DNA from: Sphingobacterium athyrii
Lineage (GTDB): Bacteria > Bacteroidota > Bacteroidia > Sphingobacteriales > Sphingobacteriaceae
NCBI RefSeq assembly: GCF_003071065.1
Contig: NZ_QCXX01000001.1
Location: 1,298,971 to 1,362,970 of the forward strand
Length of the DNA: 64,000 nt
Direction of reading: 5' to 3'
Below the pieces are notes generated by a model. The model was not told where the DNA came from. It saw nothing but the letters and a program-made list of their open reading frames with translations, and did not search any database. Position numbers and translations under genes: made by a program. Shown here piece by piece: positions 8,939 through 18,831 of the stretch (its first letter is position 1; every line of letters starts with the position of its first letter).

Positions 8939-8984
8939 AAAAAAAAGAAGCCGTATCTAACTTTTAACGTTTTGATACGGCCTC
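8939..8984 (-). terminator. Rho-independent terminator of the SusCD-protease operon
   Basis: In the minus-strand RNA an 11-base arm (complement of 8974-8984) pairs with an arm complementary to 8947-8957, with one G-U pair, a 16-base loop and a following run of eight U (8939-8946). It lies 55 bases after the last gene of the operon, the TlpA-like gene ending at 9039. Confidence 0.85.
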
Positions 8985-9038
8985 ATTCCTTTCTAACCAA
9001 ACATATGCCAGCACAGGATAGCTGGTACCGGCAAAAAT

Positions 9039-10181
9039 CTATTTTGCAAAAATTTCTACCAGTTTTTTATCTAGCGCCTCACCACGCAAATATTTAGCGA
9101 TGATTTTGCCGTTCGGATCCACTAAGAAATTCATTGGGATTGCCTTCACATCGTACATCACCCCGGCTTCATTTTCCCACCCTTTGAGATCTCCGACCTG
9201 TTTCCAGGTAAGTCCATCATCCTGGATCGCTTTTAACCACTTCGCCTTATCGGCCGCCTTATCCATCGATACGCCCAGGATCTCAAATCCTTCTTTTTGA
9301 TATTTGGCATATGATTTTACCAGATTCGGGTTTTCCCGTCGGCACGGTGCACACCAGGATGCCCAAAAGTCGATCAACACATATTTTCCACGGTAATCGG
9401 ACAACTTCACGGGTTTACCGTCAACATCAGGTTGTGTGAAATCCTGAGCCTCCACCCCTTCGCTTGTTTTTTTGACCAATGCGATGCGCTTTGCCAGGTC
9501 TTTCCCGAGGATGGAAGCCTGTAGGCTTGGATCTAATGTGGCAAATATCTTTTCGGCTTTAACAGCATCGAATTCAGGCGGTAAAGTAGAATTAAAAGCC
9601 ATTAATCCCATATAGCTTTTTGGATTCCTGGCGACATAGTCCAATTTGGCGTCAATCGTCTGCTGCTGTATCGCATTTGCCCGATCCTCCAATGACTTGA
9701 TATATTTCGGATCCTGCTGATCCGCAAGAGATTTGGCCTTATACTCATTATTCAAAGCCTCATATTGATCATAAATCGGTTTTAATAACGCATTCACGCG
9801 CTCGTTCTCCGCATTTAAAGGTGATCCCGAGATTTTGGCATGTTTGATGGAATCCGCGGCCACAAATTTAATCGTTGCTCCCTCAATTAAAAATGGCAGT
9901 ATATCTTGTTTCGGTGGTTTGGCCGGATCAAAAGGAGCATTGTCGTGGATTATACGCAAATGCGCTTCCATCGGTGATGGGATACTTCCCTTAAATTCAA
10001 ATTTTCCATTTTTCATCTCAACCGAATCGATCCGTTCTTTTCCGTCGTAATTAAGACGCAGGTAAGCTTTCGCTGGCTTATCTAATTTGCCTACTGTACC
10101 CTGTATTGTATAGTTTTGTTGTGCATATCCCAATACCGGTAATACACATGCCAGGGCCAGCGCCCATTTCATATTCTTCAT
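9039..10181 (-). CDS. TlpA-family thiol-disulfide oxidoreductase with DUF4369-like domain
   Basis: The protein has 380 residues, with a signal peptide (1-20), an N-terminal beta-rich DUF4369-like domain (about 23-125), a helical linker, and a C-terminal thioredoxin fold (about 243-380). The active site is WCAPC (Cys277, Cys280), and the cis-Pro segment AIPMNF is present. It should act on disulfides in the periplasm. It starts two bases after the S41 protease stop and is the last gene of the SusCD operon, just before a terminator. Proteins of this type are common beside SusC/SusD genes, but what they reduce there is unknown. Confidence 0.88.
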   Translation of the reverse strand: MKNMKWALALACVLPVLGYAQQNYTIQGTVGKLDKPAKAYLRLNYDGKERIDSVEMKNGKFEFKGSIPSPMEAHLRIIHDNAPFDPAKPPKQDILPFLIEGATIKFVAADSIKHAKISGSPLNAENERVNALLKPIYDQYEALNNEYKAKSLADQQDPKYIKSLEDRANAIQQQTIDAKLDYVARNPKSYMGLMAFNSTLPPEFDAVKAEKIFATLDPSLQASILGKDLAKRIALVKKTSEGVEAQDFTQPDVDGKPVKLSDYRGKYVLIDFWASWCAPCRRENPNLVKSYAKYQKEGFEILGVSMDKAADKAKWLKAIQDDGLTWKQVGDLKGWENEAGVMYDVKAIPMNFLVDPNGKIIAKYLRGEALDKKLVEIFAK

Positions 10182-10183
10182 AT

Positions 10184-11827
10184 TTATTTAGTTTTTATTT
10201 TATGCTGTTCTACGTTTTTTTGGGAAAGCTGTCCCACGGTTCCTGACTGTAACAATTGTTTATATAGATTTTCGTCACGAAGTACAGCTAAGGCTTGCTT
10301 AAAACTTTGGTTAGCTTCATTACGTACGCGGGCCTGGTAATCACCGTCTGTATATAATAGTGAACCCACTTGCGCCTTAAATTCAATATCAATGGCCGTA
10401 TGTGCCCCAACCTGTTCTTCGGGCGGAACAGCCACAGCGAGTTTACGTGCAGCTCCAATCAGCTGCGAGTGAACTTCCCGGGGCACTTGAAAACGGGTAT
10501 TGAAGGTAGGGAAGTCTGGATAAGCCTTAAGAAGAGCCTCACGATTTTGTTGTACAAACTCCAGACCTCCTTTGGCTACAATCCCATTGTTCATGAGCTG
10601 TGCCATCCACGTGCTATACTCATTTGTATCGATAGGCACAAAGCGGTCCGGCATAATCCCGCCACCGCCGTAGACAATTCTTTTGCTGGCAAGCGTTGTA
10701 TATTTTAAGGAATCAGGAAAGGAACTATGTCCTTCTTCCAGCAATTCTTTGGATGCCATCCGGCGGTTAAAATCCTGAAAATAATCATCTTTCCCTTTGG
10801 TATATGGTTTCTGAATCGAACGTCCCGAGGGGGTATAGTAACGGGCACCAGTAAGCTGCATTTCCGAACCGTCAGATAGCGGAACGGGTTTCTGCATCAG
10901 CCCTTTTCCGAAACTGCGGCGGCCGATCACGACAGCACGATCCCAGTCCTGTAGCGCTCCGGTTACGATTTCACTGGATGAAGCGGTGGATTCATCAATC
11001 AGGACAACCAACTGACCGTCATAAAACTGACCGTAACCGCCTGTGAAGTAGTAATCCTTTCCGCCTTGGTTGGGTACTGAATAGAAGACTATTTTCTCTT
11101 TGGGCAAAAATTCGTCAACCACGCCAATAGCAGACTCCACATACCCACCGCCATTACTCTGCAGGTCAAGAATCAATTTTTTCATACCCTGCTCCTTAAG
11201 TTTTTTTAAGGCGGCGTCTATCTCCTGCCGGGTAGTCCGATTGAAAATCGTAAGCGCAATATAGCCGATTTCCTTATCCACCATATAACTTTCACGAACA
11301 GACTTCTCCAGTATATTTTCTCGAATAATGCGCACATTCTTCACATCCCTGCTTCCTGATGATAAAATCCCGAGCACCACGGGTATATCTTTTTCACCGC
11401 GCAATTTTTCCATAATCTCCCGATTGCCCCATTTTTTTCCGGCAATACTGTCGCCATCAATACGAAGGATCTGATCGCCAGCCCGTATTCCTGCACGCAT
11501 GGCCGGGCCATCGGGATTGACTTTAGTGACAATGGTCTGGTCATTATTTTTTAGAAATTGAATGCCTATCCCGGCAAAGCTTCCACTCATGGCTACGCGC
11601 ATTTGCTCTGCTTCCTCACGGCTTGTGTAACGCGAATGGGGATCTAAATCCGATATCATCGCTTTGATCGCTGCATCCACCAGATGTTCTTCATTGACCT
11701 GGTCCACATAATTCTGCTGAATAAGCTTCAATGCCTCCTCAAATTTATATTTTGGATTCATCTGTGCTTGTAAGGACAGACTCAGACCTACCATCCCTAC
11801 GAGCAAGCTCGTTGCTTTCCTGTTCAT
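10184..11827 (-). CDS. S41 (C-terminal-processing) periplasmic protease
   Basis: The protein has 547 residues: signal peptide (1-22), N-terminal helices (about 25-75), PDZ domain (about 80-170) and S41 protease core (about 180-360). By alignment with Tsp/CtpA the nucleophile is Ser283 (in DESTASSSE) and the general base Lys308 (in RRSFGKG). It cuts polypeptides in the periplasm, often near hydrophobic C-termini. It sits between two thioredoxin-like genes in a SusCD operon, where such a protease could process imported or surface-derived polypeptides. The gap to the next gene is 2 bases. Confidence 0.9.
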   Translation of the reverse strand: MNRKATSLLVGMVGLSLSLQAQMNPKYKFEEALKLIQQNYVDQVNEEHLVDAAIKAMISDLDPHSRYTSREEAEQMRVAMSGSFAGIGIQFLKNNDQTIVTKVNPDGPAMRAGIRAGDQILRIDGDSIAGKKWGNREIMEKLRGEKDIPVVLGILSSGSRDVKNVRIIRENILEKSVRESYMVDKEIGYIALTIFNRTTRQEIDAALKKLKEQGMKKLILDLQSNGGGYVESAIGVVDEFLPKEKIVFYSVPNQGGKDYYFTGGYGQFYDGQLVVLIDESTASSSEIVTGALQDWDRAVVIGRRSFGKGLMQKPVPLSDGSEMQLTGARYYTPSGRSIQKPYTKGKDDYFQDFNRRMASKELLEEGHSSFPDSLKYTTLASKRIVYGGGGIMPDRFVPIDTNEYSTWMAQLMNNGIVAKGGLEFVQQNREALLKAYPDFPTFNTRFQVPREVHSQLIGAARKLAVAVPPEEQVGAHTAIDIEFKAQVGSLLYTDGDYQARVRNEANQSFKQALAVLRDENLYKQLLQSGTVGQLSQKNVEQHKIKTK

Positions 11828-11851
11828 ATATTGTATAAATGATTTAATATT

Positions 11852-13855
11852 CTATTTTTCGTTTTTGAGGGTTTCGATGGCCAGGGACAGCTCGTCCATC
11901 AATTTACTCGGGCTTCCGGAGTAACCTCCGGAACAATAGCGCACACGACCGTCTTTCACGATGATCTTACGCGGAATGGACGAGTCCCCAAACAATGGAA
12001 CCAATTGTTTGAATACCAGGTCCTGCTCATTGGTCTTTGGATTGACGGAATCGTGCAACAAATTGAAACGAAAGCCTTCTCCACGAACATAGTTTACCGA
12101 TTTGCTCCTGTAATCTCCGGTCTGCATGGTTCCCAACATATAAACGGCTACATGGCTATCCCGGGCATATTTGTCTACCAGCAATTGCATCCCCGGAAAC
12201 GCCATGATACAAGGCCGACACCACGTGGCCCAGAAATCCACCACAACGATCTTATCTTTCCAGTCTTCAGGTGTAATAAATAGTCCATCTGCAGTTTCCA
12301 GGCGGAAATCGGGCATAGGATGATTGACCCAATGATGATCCACATAGGCTTTCATTGCCGCTTTTTCTTCGTTGGATTTTAATCCCGCCAGATAAATTTG
12401 ATACCCGCTTTCATCGCCGGCATGTTCTTTTACGTAAATTGCCCTGAGTTTATCAAACATGCGCGGTGTCATCGCATTGTACTTTGCAGTCATCTCCAAT
12501 AAGGGCAACAATTGCTTGTCATCTCCCAAGCCCTCCAGCACCCGTAGATTGATCTCGTTCAGTTCAGCATTGTTGTATTTGCCATCTTCGGAGAGCAACA
12601 AGAAATATTTTCGGGCTTCCACATACTTTTTGAGGTCATTTAATAAGGAGATATGCGTGAAAAGGCGGTCATCCAAATTCTTAACCACATTGGAATCTGC
12701 CTGTGCCCTGTGGTCAAAATCTTCTTTGTATGAATTGTCGCCCCGGCGTGCAATCAATTTAGGCAGAATTGCCTCAGATACTTGATAAAGACTGTCTTTA
12801 CCTACCATTTTAAACATGTAAGCACGCATGATGTTCCACCGCATCAGTTCATTTCCTGTACGGAAATCGACCTCATCGTAAAGCTTCGCGAACTTGTCAA
12901 ACTGTTTCGATTCGAAATACGCCGTCCCCAGTCCACGGTACACCGTATAGTAGATGAATCCCTGACCATTGGGATGCTGGCGCCATTGTTGAACAGGAAA
13001 ACGTCTCAAAAAATCCTCATACGAAGCGATTACGGCAGCCTTGTCCGGACTGCTTCCCAGGGTATTGCTATAGGCAATAAAACGTGCTGTCGCACCGCTC
13101 GGAAAGTCATTATTTACTCGTTTTTCAATCAATTGAGTCAATTCCTTATCCTGGAGACGGCTACTTGAAAATGAATAGAGTTGATTAAGAACTTGGTCCG
13201 ATACATCTTTTTGTTTTAATCCATCCACAATCAATTTTTTGGCATAAGCCGGAAAAGCATCTCCCAAAGCCAGCTTCTGCAAGCTCATAAAAGGCTGAAA
13301 ATAGCTGAGGTATTGTTTTCCGGATAAAGCATACTCATGCTCGGCCAGGCTCTTCAGATAATTAGCGGGCAACACTTTAGGTTGATTGGTATAATAAGAA
13401 AAGATTCCGCCGCCGGCTATTGTAGGCACCTGAAAAGCAGCCTCGCCCAGATAGGCGCCCGGTACTGCTTTCCCTTTTGCATCGCTCAGGGAGACTGCAT
13501 AGCCTTGGTCCTGATTGTTGTCCAGTAGATCCGGATGGTCAAGTGTTCCCTGATAGAATTTTGCGGCGATAAAGGCTGTTGTTGCTTTTACCGGTACCGT
13601 TGCAATCCATAGGCCAGCCGCATTCTTTTGCAGCGGTACGCTGATCTGCCTCCATGCGTAATCTTCGAATAAATATAAGGCCGCCTGTATGTCATCACTA
13701 AATTCCAGGTCCTTGTCTTTGGCATCGTAGACCACTTGCACAAGCGCCGTTGTTGTGGGTTTCGTCGGTTTAAAGACAGTGCTGTCAAATCGAGGCTGCG
13801 CATATAACACAGCCTGGACAAACAACAGCACTAAAAAAATCGTCTGTTTTTTCAT
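11852..13855 (-). CDS. Large periplasmic protein with C-terminal TlpA-like thioredoxin domain
   Basis: The protein has 667 residues and a signal peptide (1-19). Residues about 20-140 look like a beta-sandwich, about 150-510 are mostly helical, and about 520-667 form a redoxin/TlpA domain with WATWCRPC (Cys546, Cys549). The N-terminal two-thirds have no motif I can name. It probably works in the periplasm with the SusC/SusD pair just upstream (10-base gap) and the protease and second TlpA protein just downstream. Its substrate is unknown. Confidence 0.82.
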   Translation of the reverse strand: MKKQTIFLVLLFVQAVLYAQPRFDSTVFKPTKPTTTALVQVVYDAKDKDLEFSDDIQAALYLFEDYAWRQISVPLQKNAAGLWIATVPVKATTAFIAAKFYQGTLDHPDLLDNNQDQGYAVSLSDAKGKAVPGAYLGEAAFQVPTIAGGGIFSYYTNQPKVLPANYLKSLAEHEYALSGKQYLSYFQPFMSLQKLALGDAFPAYAKKLIVDGLKQKDVSDQVLNQLYSFSSSRLQDKELTQLIEKRVNNDFPSGATARFIAYSNTLGSSPDKAAVIASYEDFLRRFPVQQWRQHPNGQGFIYYTVYRGLGTAYFESKQFDKFAKLYDEVDFRTGNELMRWNIMRAYMFKMVGKDSLYQVSEAILPKLIARRGDNSYKEDFDHRAQADSNVVKNLDDRLFTHISLLNDLKKYVEARKYFLLLSEDGKYNNAELNEINLRVLEGLGDDKQLLPLLEMTAKYNAMTPRMFDKLRAIYVKEHAGDESGYQIYLAGLKSNEEKAAMKAYVDHHWVNHPMPDFRLETADGLFITPEDWKDKIVVVDFWATWCRPCIMAFPGMQLLVDKYARDSHVAVYMLGTMQTGDYRSKSVNYVRGEGFRFNLLHDSVNPKTNEQDLVFKQLVPLFGDSSIPRKIIVKDGRVRYCSGGYSGSPSKLMDELSLAIETLKNEK

Positions 13856-13865
13856 GTTCTATAAA

Positions 13866-15236
13866 TTATCGAGGGTTCTGACCAATTTCTGGGTTGAGTG
13901 TTAGCACTTCCTGGTTAATCGGATACACCAACCGTGGGCTGGAAGCTGTTAGGGTATAGGTCTGTCCATTGAATGTCCGACTGACGGGTTTAAAATAAGA
14001 GCCATCCAAAGTAAGGCGGCGCATATCATACCAACGAAGGTCAGTACCCACAAATTCCCTACGCCTTTCATCGATGACCGACTGCAACAAGTCACCACTG
14101 ACGTCTGCTGCTGTAAGGGCTACATATTTATCTGCTGCAAAACGCTTTTTTCGCAAAAGGTTTAGCAGCGCCACCACCTGAGCGCTGTTGTTCTGCCGTG
14201 CATATACTTCGGCACGGTTAAGCAGTATTTCGGGACTGCTCAAACCGACATAGGAGTTATTGGTGTAACCGCTGCTATTAAAAACCGGTTTCATATACTT
14301 GTATCCCTTATATGTGCCAGCATCATTTCCGATGAACAGTTTCAATCGAAGATCACCCTCCCTATATAAGGAAATAAGTTCCGGATTTAATGGTCCGAGA
14401 ACATAACCGGCACTTACCTTGGAAAGCAGGACTTCCTTGTCGTCGATTAGACGCGGGAAGGTCACCTCTTTGGTATAATCCTCAAGATTATAGACTGTCG
14501 GGTCCAGTGCAAGGGCAAGATCAGCATATCTGCCAGATTCTTCAAAATTGCGCATCGTCAGGTATACTCTTGACAACAGCGCATAAGCCGCAATCTTGGA
14601 GGGATGGTAATTGAAAGTTGGATAATTGGATAAATTCTCCGTTGCCGTGCTCAGGTCTGTAATGATCTGCTCATAAATGCGAGCTAATGACACGCGGCTT
14701 AAATTCTGAAAGAGATCAGCAGTCAGCAGCAAAGGCAGTCCTTGCTGACCTTCGGCTTTTGTGGGATCATATATCGGGGCGTACTGATTGGCCAGCGCAT
14801 AATAAGCAAATGCGCGGTGGACACGAGCTTCAGCTGCCACAGCCAGCTTTTGCGCGGTAGTTCCATTTTGGCTTTCCATGACTCCGCCGAGAATCTCATT
14901 GGCAATATAAATCTGTTTATACAGATTGTTCCAAGCGACGTCCTGCTGATTGTCGACGTAGAAATATGCATTCCAGATATAGGCCCGTTGGTAATTTTCT
15001 CCCCAGGCTGATGAAGCTGATAAAGCGACCTCCGGAGCGATATTATCACTTGTGATAAGCGGAAGCACATAAGAACTTTCAAAGTTACTTTTATTGTTGA
15101 GTAAGTACAGGTAATCGTCCGTTGTCTTTAGCGTACGTTTATCATATTGATCTACTTCCACAAATTTCCGGCAAGAAGATACGAAAAGCGTACCGGAAGC
15201 AATTAAGCTATAGAGGATAATATGTTTGATTTTCAT
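13866..15236 (-). CDS. SusD/RagB-family outer-membrane lipoprotein
   Basis: The protein has 456 residues. The signal peptide ends in FVSSC (Cys22), so it is a lipoprotein. The SusD/RagB pattern is clear: TPR-like helices with the LLSRVYL segment (about residues 215-225) and the C-terminal block DERRREFVGTDLRWYDMRR. It should form the lid of the SusC channel encoded 11 bases upstream and bind the ligand at the surface. It is on the short side for the family. Nearby protease and thioredoxin genes, without carbohydrate enzymes, suggest a peptide-like ligand; that is inference. Confidence 0.9.
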   Translation of the reverse strand: MKIKHIILYSLIASGTLFVSSCRKFVEVDQYDKRTLKTTDDYLYLLNNKSNFESSYVLPLITSDNIAPEVALSASSAWGENYQRAYIWNAYFYVDNQQDVAWNNLYKQIYIANEILGGVMESQNGTTAQKLAVAAEARVHRAFAYYALANQYAPIYDPTKAEGQQGLPLLLTADLFQNLSRVSLARIYEQIITDLSTATENLSNYPTFNYHPSKIAAYALLSRVYLTMRNFEESGRYADLALALDPTVYNLEDYTKEVTFPRLIDDKEVLLSKVSAGYVLGPLNPELISLYREGDLRLKLFIGNDAGTYKGYKYMKPVFNSSGYTNNSYVGLSSPEILLNRAEVYARQNNSAQVVALLNLLRKKRFAADKYVALTAADVSGDLLQSVIDERRREFVGTDLRWYDMRRLTLDGSYFKPVSRTFNGQTYTLTASSPRLVYPINQEVLTLNPEIGQNPR

Positions 15237-15247
15237 AATTTCACAGA

Positions 15248-18200
15248 TTAAAAGGACAGGTTTAGACTCATAAAATACGTTGGCGAAGGCGGAAGGTTTG
15301 AATAATTATTCAATGTCCGGTAGCTCGGATCTATACCGTCTTTATTTTTGCGCCAAATTAAGCCGAGATTACGCACGCTGGCATTTACATTGACCGATTT
15401 AAACGGCGTACGTTCCAGCATTTTAAATGGAAAATTATAGCCTAGATCAATCTGCTGTAACCGAATATTACTACCACTGATCACTAAAACATCCGAATTG
15501 GCGTAACGGGATAAGCTATTATACTGGTAGCCCGCTTTGCTTAATCCAGGTACATTCGTAAAAGCTTCATCCCCCGGTTGACGCCACCTTTTTGCTAGAT
15601 CAGACTGGAGTCCAATAGCCCCTGAATAGGGAGCATAGTCCGGATAGTTTTGTACCGAAAGACGTCTGAATACGTGCCCCATTTCATAGGTGATGCGAAC
15701 CCCCAAAGTAAAGTTGCGATAAGAAAATGTATTGAATAGTCCCCCGAAATAAGGAGGCGTGGTACGGCCCACTTTCACCAGGTCTTCGGGCGTGAGGGCT
15801 GTTGCCGGTGCATCGGCACTCACAATTTCGCCGTTTTGTTTATATATCTGCGAACGTCCCTGGTTATCCAGACCCGCCCAACGATAAGCATACATATAGT
15901 CAGTAGCATTTCCTACGATCGGAATAGTTCCGGTGATATAATCAAGCACACGGGTAGGGCTTTTAAAACGGGAATCCGTCACCTCATTGGTATTGTAGCC
16001 AAAATTGAATAATGTTTTCCATTCCACCTTCGACCGCAACCAGATGGCACTCATTCCCAAATCAATTCCATGCCCCTCCATAGTGGAGCTATTGAATTTC
16101 AGGCTTGTCCAGCCATAGGTCGGATTATATGGGAAATCGTAGATAATGTCGGAAGATTTCTTCGTGTAATAATCCAGGTTAAACTGTAGTCTATTATTCC
16201 AGATTCCGTAGTCTATCCCTACATTAAATGTTTTCACCTTTTCCCAGCTGATCTGACTGTTGGCAGGTGATGCGATTGTTGCCGTTACTTCATTTGTGAT
16301 CAGATCGTTGCTTGTGTTGATTACGACAACTCTATTTGCTCCTGTCGGAAGCGTACCATTCACGCCATAGGTCATCCGGATACCTAATGCATCCGCCCAT
16401 TTTGACTCCTTTAAAAAGTTCTCTTTTTTAGCGTCCCATTTTCCCCCTATTGACCAAAGCGGTTTGCCGCGCTTGCTGCGCGAGGCACCGACTAAGGTAA
16501 AATCATCAAACCTTATGCTTCCGGAAAGAACATATTTACCGTTAAATGCCGAAAATGCTCCATTGGAATAATATGAAAGTGCACGATTTCTATTTTTTGC
16601 AATGGAAGTATTAGAGCTGAAATAACTGTCCCACCCGTAAATTGTCTTGTAGCTTCCTCTGGGATTGATCACAGCAGAAGAATAGGTATCGGCATTAAAG
16701 CCCAAATAGGCATCTGTAGAGGAACGATAGCTATTCTGTTTCCATTCTGCCCCTGCCAGAAAATTCAGATTGTGCTCGCTGGCGGCACCCAGCGGCTTGT
16801 TGATATTCAGTTGTGTCCTAAATAAATACTGGGATCCATTGTAATTGCGGATGCCTAATCTCCCCCCCATGGGGTATCCATATACATAATTACCTTTATC
16901 GTTGAATGTAGTACCGATGTTGATCATATTCCGCTGACCATAGCTATTGACACCATCGATATTTTCCTGATTTTCCAGTTCGCGCTGCCATTGCCCCATG
17001 ACCGAAAAGTCCGCCCAGCTCGTCAACTTGGTATTGATATCCATATGCATCCGTAGACGGTGGGACTGGTCATTATAACTCGCCGCATCAAGCTCTTCGA
17101 TGGGGTTATAAGCCCAATCGAGATAGCCCTTTTTCTCAAAATCTTGCATTATTTCGGGTCTGAATTGAATATAACGACGGATATTATTTCCATTATCATC
17201 TTTCAACTGTTCGTAAGGAAGCAGACCACCGGAGCTAATATTTGACGATAACGCATTAATTGCTGCCGAATTACCAATGGAGTTTCCATAGTTATAAGTA
17301 ATGCCGGTGGCGAGTTTTACCCGGTCGTTGAACAGCATATTGGTCAAATTGGCTGTTGTATTAAAGCTCTCTGCTTTATTGGCCCGGAATACAGGAACAT
17401 CTTTATTATAATTGGCCGAGACAAAATAGGTATTCTTGTTGGCTCCGCCTGACACGGATAGATTATACTGCTGTGAAGTGGCCTTTTGTAAGAGATAGTC
17501 CTTGAGCTGACTCCGATTATCGGCGGCGGCAAGCCTTTCCAGAGCGGCATCACGCTCCTGTTCTGTTGCTGTACCCCGTTTTACACGAAAGATCCATTCG
17601 AGTGATTCGGAGTGCGGCTTACTGATATTAAATGGATCCCAGCTATTTTTTACGATATTGTCGGCTATAAAACCTTCTTCTACCAATTGCTTTTCGAGGT
17701 CAATATATTGCGCAGAAGACATGCGGTCCATTTTATTAAGGTCAGCCGGAGAAGCTATGCTCAGTGAGGTTCCAAAATTGACCGACGGTGCCGTATTTCT
17801 ACCTTTTTTTGTTTCAATGACGATGACTCCATTCGCAGCTTTTGCTCCCCAGATGGAGGAGGCCGCGGCATCTTTCAATACCGTAATACTTTCAATATCG
17901 TTGGGATTGATGCGGCTTAAAATCGCACCGCCCGAGCTCTGTGTATTTCCTTTATCGGTCAAAGAAAAACGTGCATCCACTGTTTCCGCCATCGGGAATC
18001 CGTCAATAACAATCAAAGGATCTTTTGGTGTATCACTACCAAAGGTATTAACACCGCGGATCTTAATGGCATTGGTACGCGGATCTACGTATACGCCGGG
18101 GACCAGCCCCTGTATACGTTCCAGTATGTTGATGGACGGTGTTTCCTGAAGCTGTTTGGCAGTGACCCGACCAAAAGCCCCGGTTGCACGCTCTTTGGGC

Positions 18201-18805
18201 AAACTGGTATAACCCATCGAAACAACCTCCACATCATCCAATACATTGACCACCTGTTCCATCGTCACGTTGATCTGGTCGCTGCTACCGATTACGCGAC
18301 GTTGTGGCTCCATGCCCATGTAGGAGAAAATAAGGGCATCGGCCGGATTTGTCAGTCGCAGGGTATAGCTACCATCACTACTTGTTGTTACCCCCGTACG
18401 CACAGCGTATCCGTCAGACATAACTGTAACACCAACTAATGGCGCTCCTTTACTGTCTTTCACCCTGCCGGAGATAATTTTCCAAAAACGTTCATCACCG
18501 TCGTTATCCTTCTTACCACGGCTATCACGAATAATGGTAAAATAATTGTTTTGCACGTACAGAAAGAGATAATTGTTTGGATACAATAATTCTTTCAATA
18601 CGGATTCAACGGGTAGTCTTTTGTTTTTCGGGATATGTTCACTGTTGACAAAAGCGTCGCGAATAAGCCCTTCTTCATAAGAAAATTTGGTTCCATAGAT
18701 GCGTGTTACCTCGCTAAGAGCCTGGCTGAGACTAGCCCTTTTTTGTGCAAAGCTACCTGTGGTACTCATCAGGCAGACGATAGGCACAAGAAGTTTAGTT
18801 TTCAT
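15248..18805 (-). CDS. SusC/RagA-family TonB-dependent receptor with STN signalling domain
   Basis: The protein has 1185 residues: signal peptide (1-20), an STN (secretin/TonB N-terminal) domain (about 22-92), a carboxypeptidase-regulatory-like domain (about 108-190), a plug (about 200-335, with GVNTFG and PLIVIDGFP) and a large barrel ending in LSF. The STN domain is the part that contacts FecR-type anti-sigma factors, and a FecR gene lies 26 bases upstream. It should import a ligand handed over by SusD and report occupancy to the sigma system. It heads the transport part of an operon ending at 9039. Confidence 0.93.
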   Translation of the reverse strand: MKTKLLVPIVCLMSTTGSFAQKRASLSQALSEVTRIYGTKFSYEEGLIRDAFVNSEHIPKNKRLPVESVLKELLYPNNYLFLYVQNNYFTIIRDSRGKKDNDGDERFWKIISGRVKDSKGAPLVGVTVMSDGYAVRTGVTTSSDGSYTLRLTNPADALIFSYMGMEPQRRVIGSSDQINVTMEQVVNVLDDVEVVSMGYTSLPKERATGAFGRVTAKQLQETPSINILERIQGLVPGVYVDPRTNAIKIRGVNTFGSDTPKDPLIVIDGFPMAETVDARFSLTDKGNTQSSGGAILSRINPNDIESITVLKDAAASSIWGAKAANGVIVIETKKGRNTAPSVNFGTSLSIASPADLNKMDRMSSAQYIDLEKQLVEEGFIADNIVKNSWDPFNISKPHSESLEWIFRVKRGTATEQERDAALERLAAADNRSQLKDYLLQKATSQQYNLSVSGGANKNTYFVSANYNKDVPVFRANKAESFNTTANLTNMLFNDRVKLATGITYNYGNSIGNSAAINALSSNISSGGLLPYEQLKDDNGNNIRRYIQFRPEIMQDFEKKGYLDWAYNPIEELDAASYNDQSHRLRMHMDINTKLTSWADFSVMGQWQRELENQENIDGVNSYGQRNMINIGTTFNDKGNYVYGYPMGGRLGIRNYNGSQYLFRTQLNINKPLGAASEHNLNFLAGAEWKQNSYRSSTDAYLGFNADTYSSAVINPRGSYKTIYGWDSYFSSNTSIAKNRNRALSYYSNGAFSAFNGKYVLSGSIRFDDFTLVGASRSKRGKPLWSIGGKWDAKKENFLKESKWADALGIRMTYGVNGTLPTGANRVVVINTSNDLITNEVTATIASPANSQISWEKVKTFNVGIDYGIWNNRLQFNLDYYTKKSSDIIYDFPYNPTYGWTSLKFNSSTMEGHGIDLGMSAIWLRSKVEWKTLFNFGYNTNEVTDSRFKSPTRVLDYITGTIPIVGNATDYMYAYRWAGLDNQGRSQIYKQNGEIVSADAPATALTPEDLVKVGRTTPPYFGGLFNTFSYRNFTLGVRITYEMGHVFRRLSVQNYPDYAPYSGAIGLQSDLAKRWRQPGDEAFTNVPGLSKAGYQYNSLSRYANSDVLVISGSNIRLQQIDLGYNFPFKMLERTPFKSVNVNASVRNLGLIWRKNKDGIDPSYRTLNNYSNLPPSPTYFMSLNLSF

Positions 18806-18831
18806 AGATTTTGATTGATTAATACTTGTTT

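Larger units (their letters stand above)
8570..9038. other. Intergenic region between serine hydrolase and TlpA gene
   Basis: This 469-base AT-rich gap has no gene. It contains an inverted-repeat group at 8646-8690, upstream of the serine hydrolase, and a strong terminator at 8939-8984 for the operon arriving from the right. Nothing else stood out. Confidence 0.6.

Noticed and set aside
17658..18149. 163-codon plus-strand frame
   Set aside because: Antisense to the SusC plug region; no domain or signal sequence is visible.
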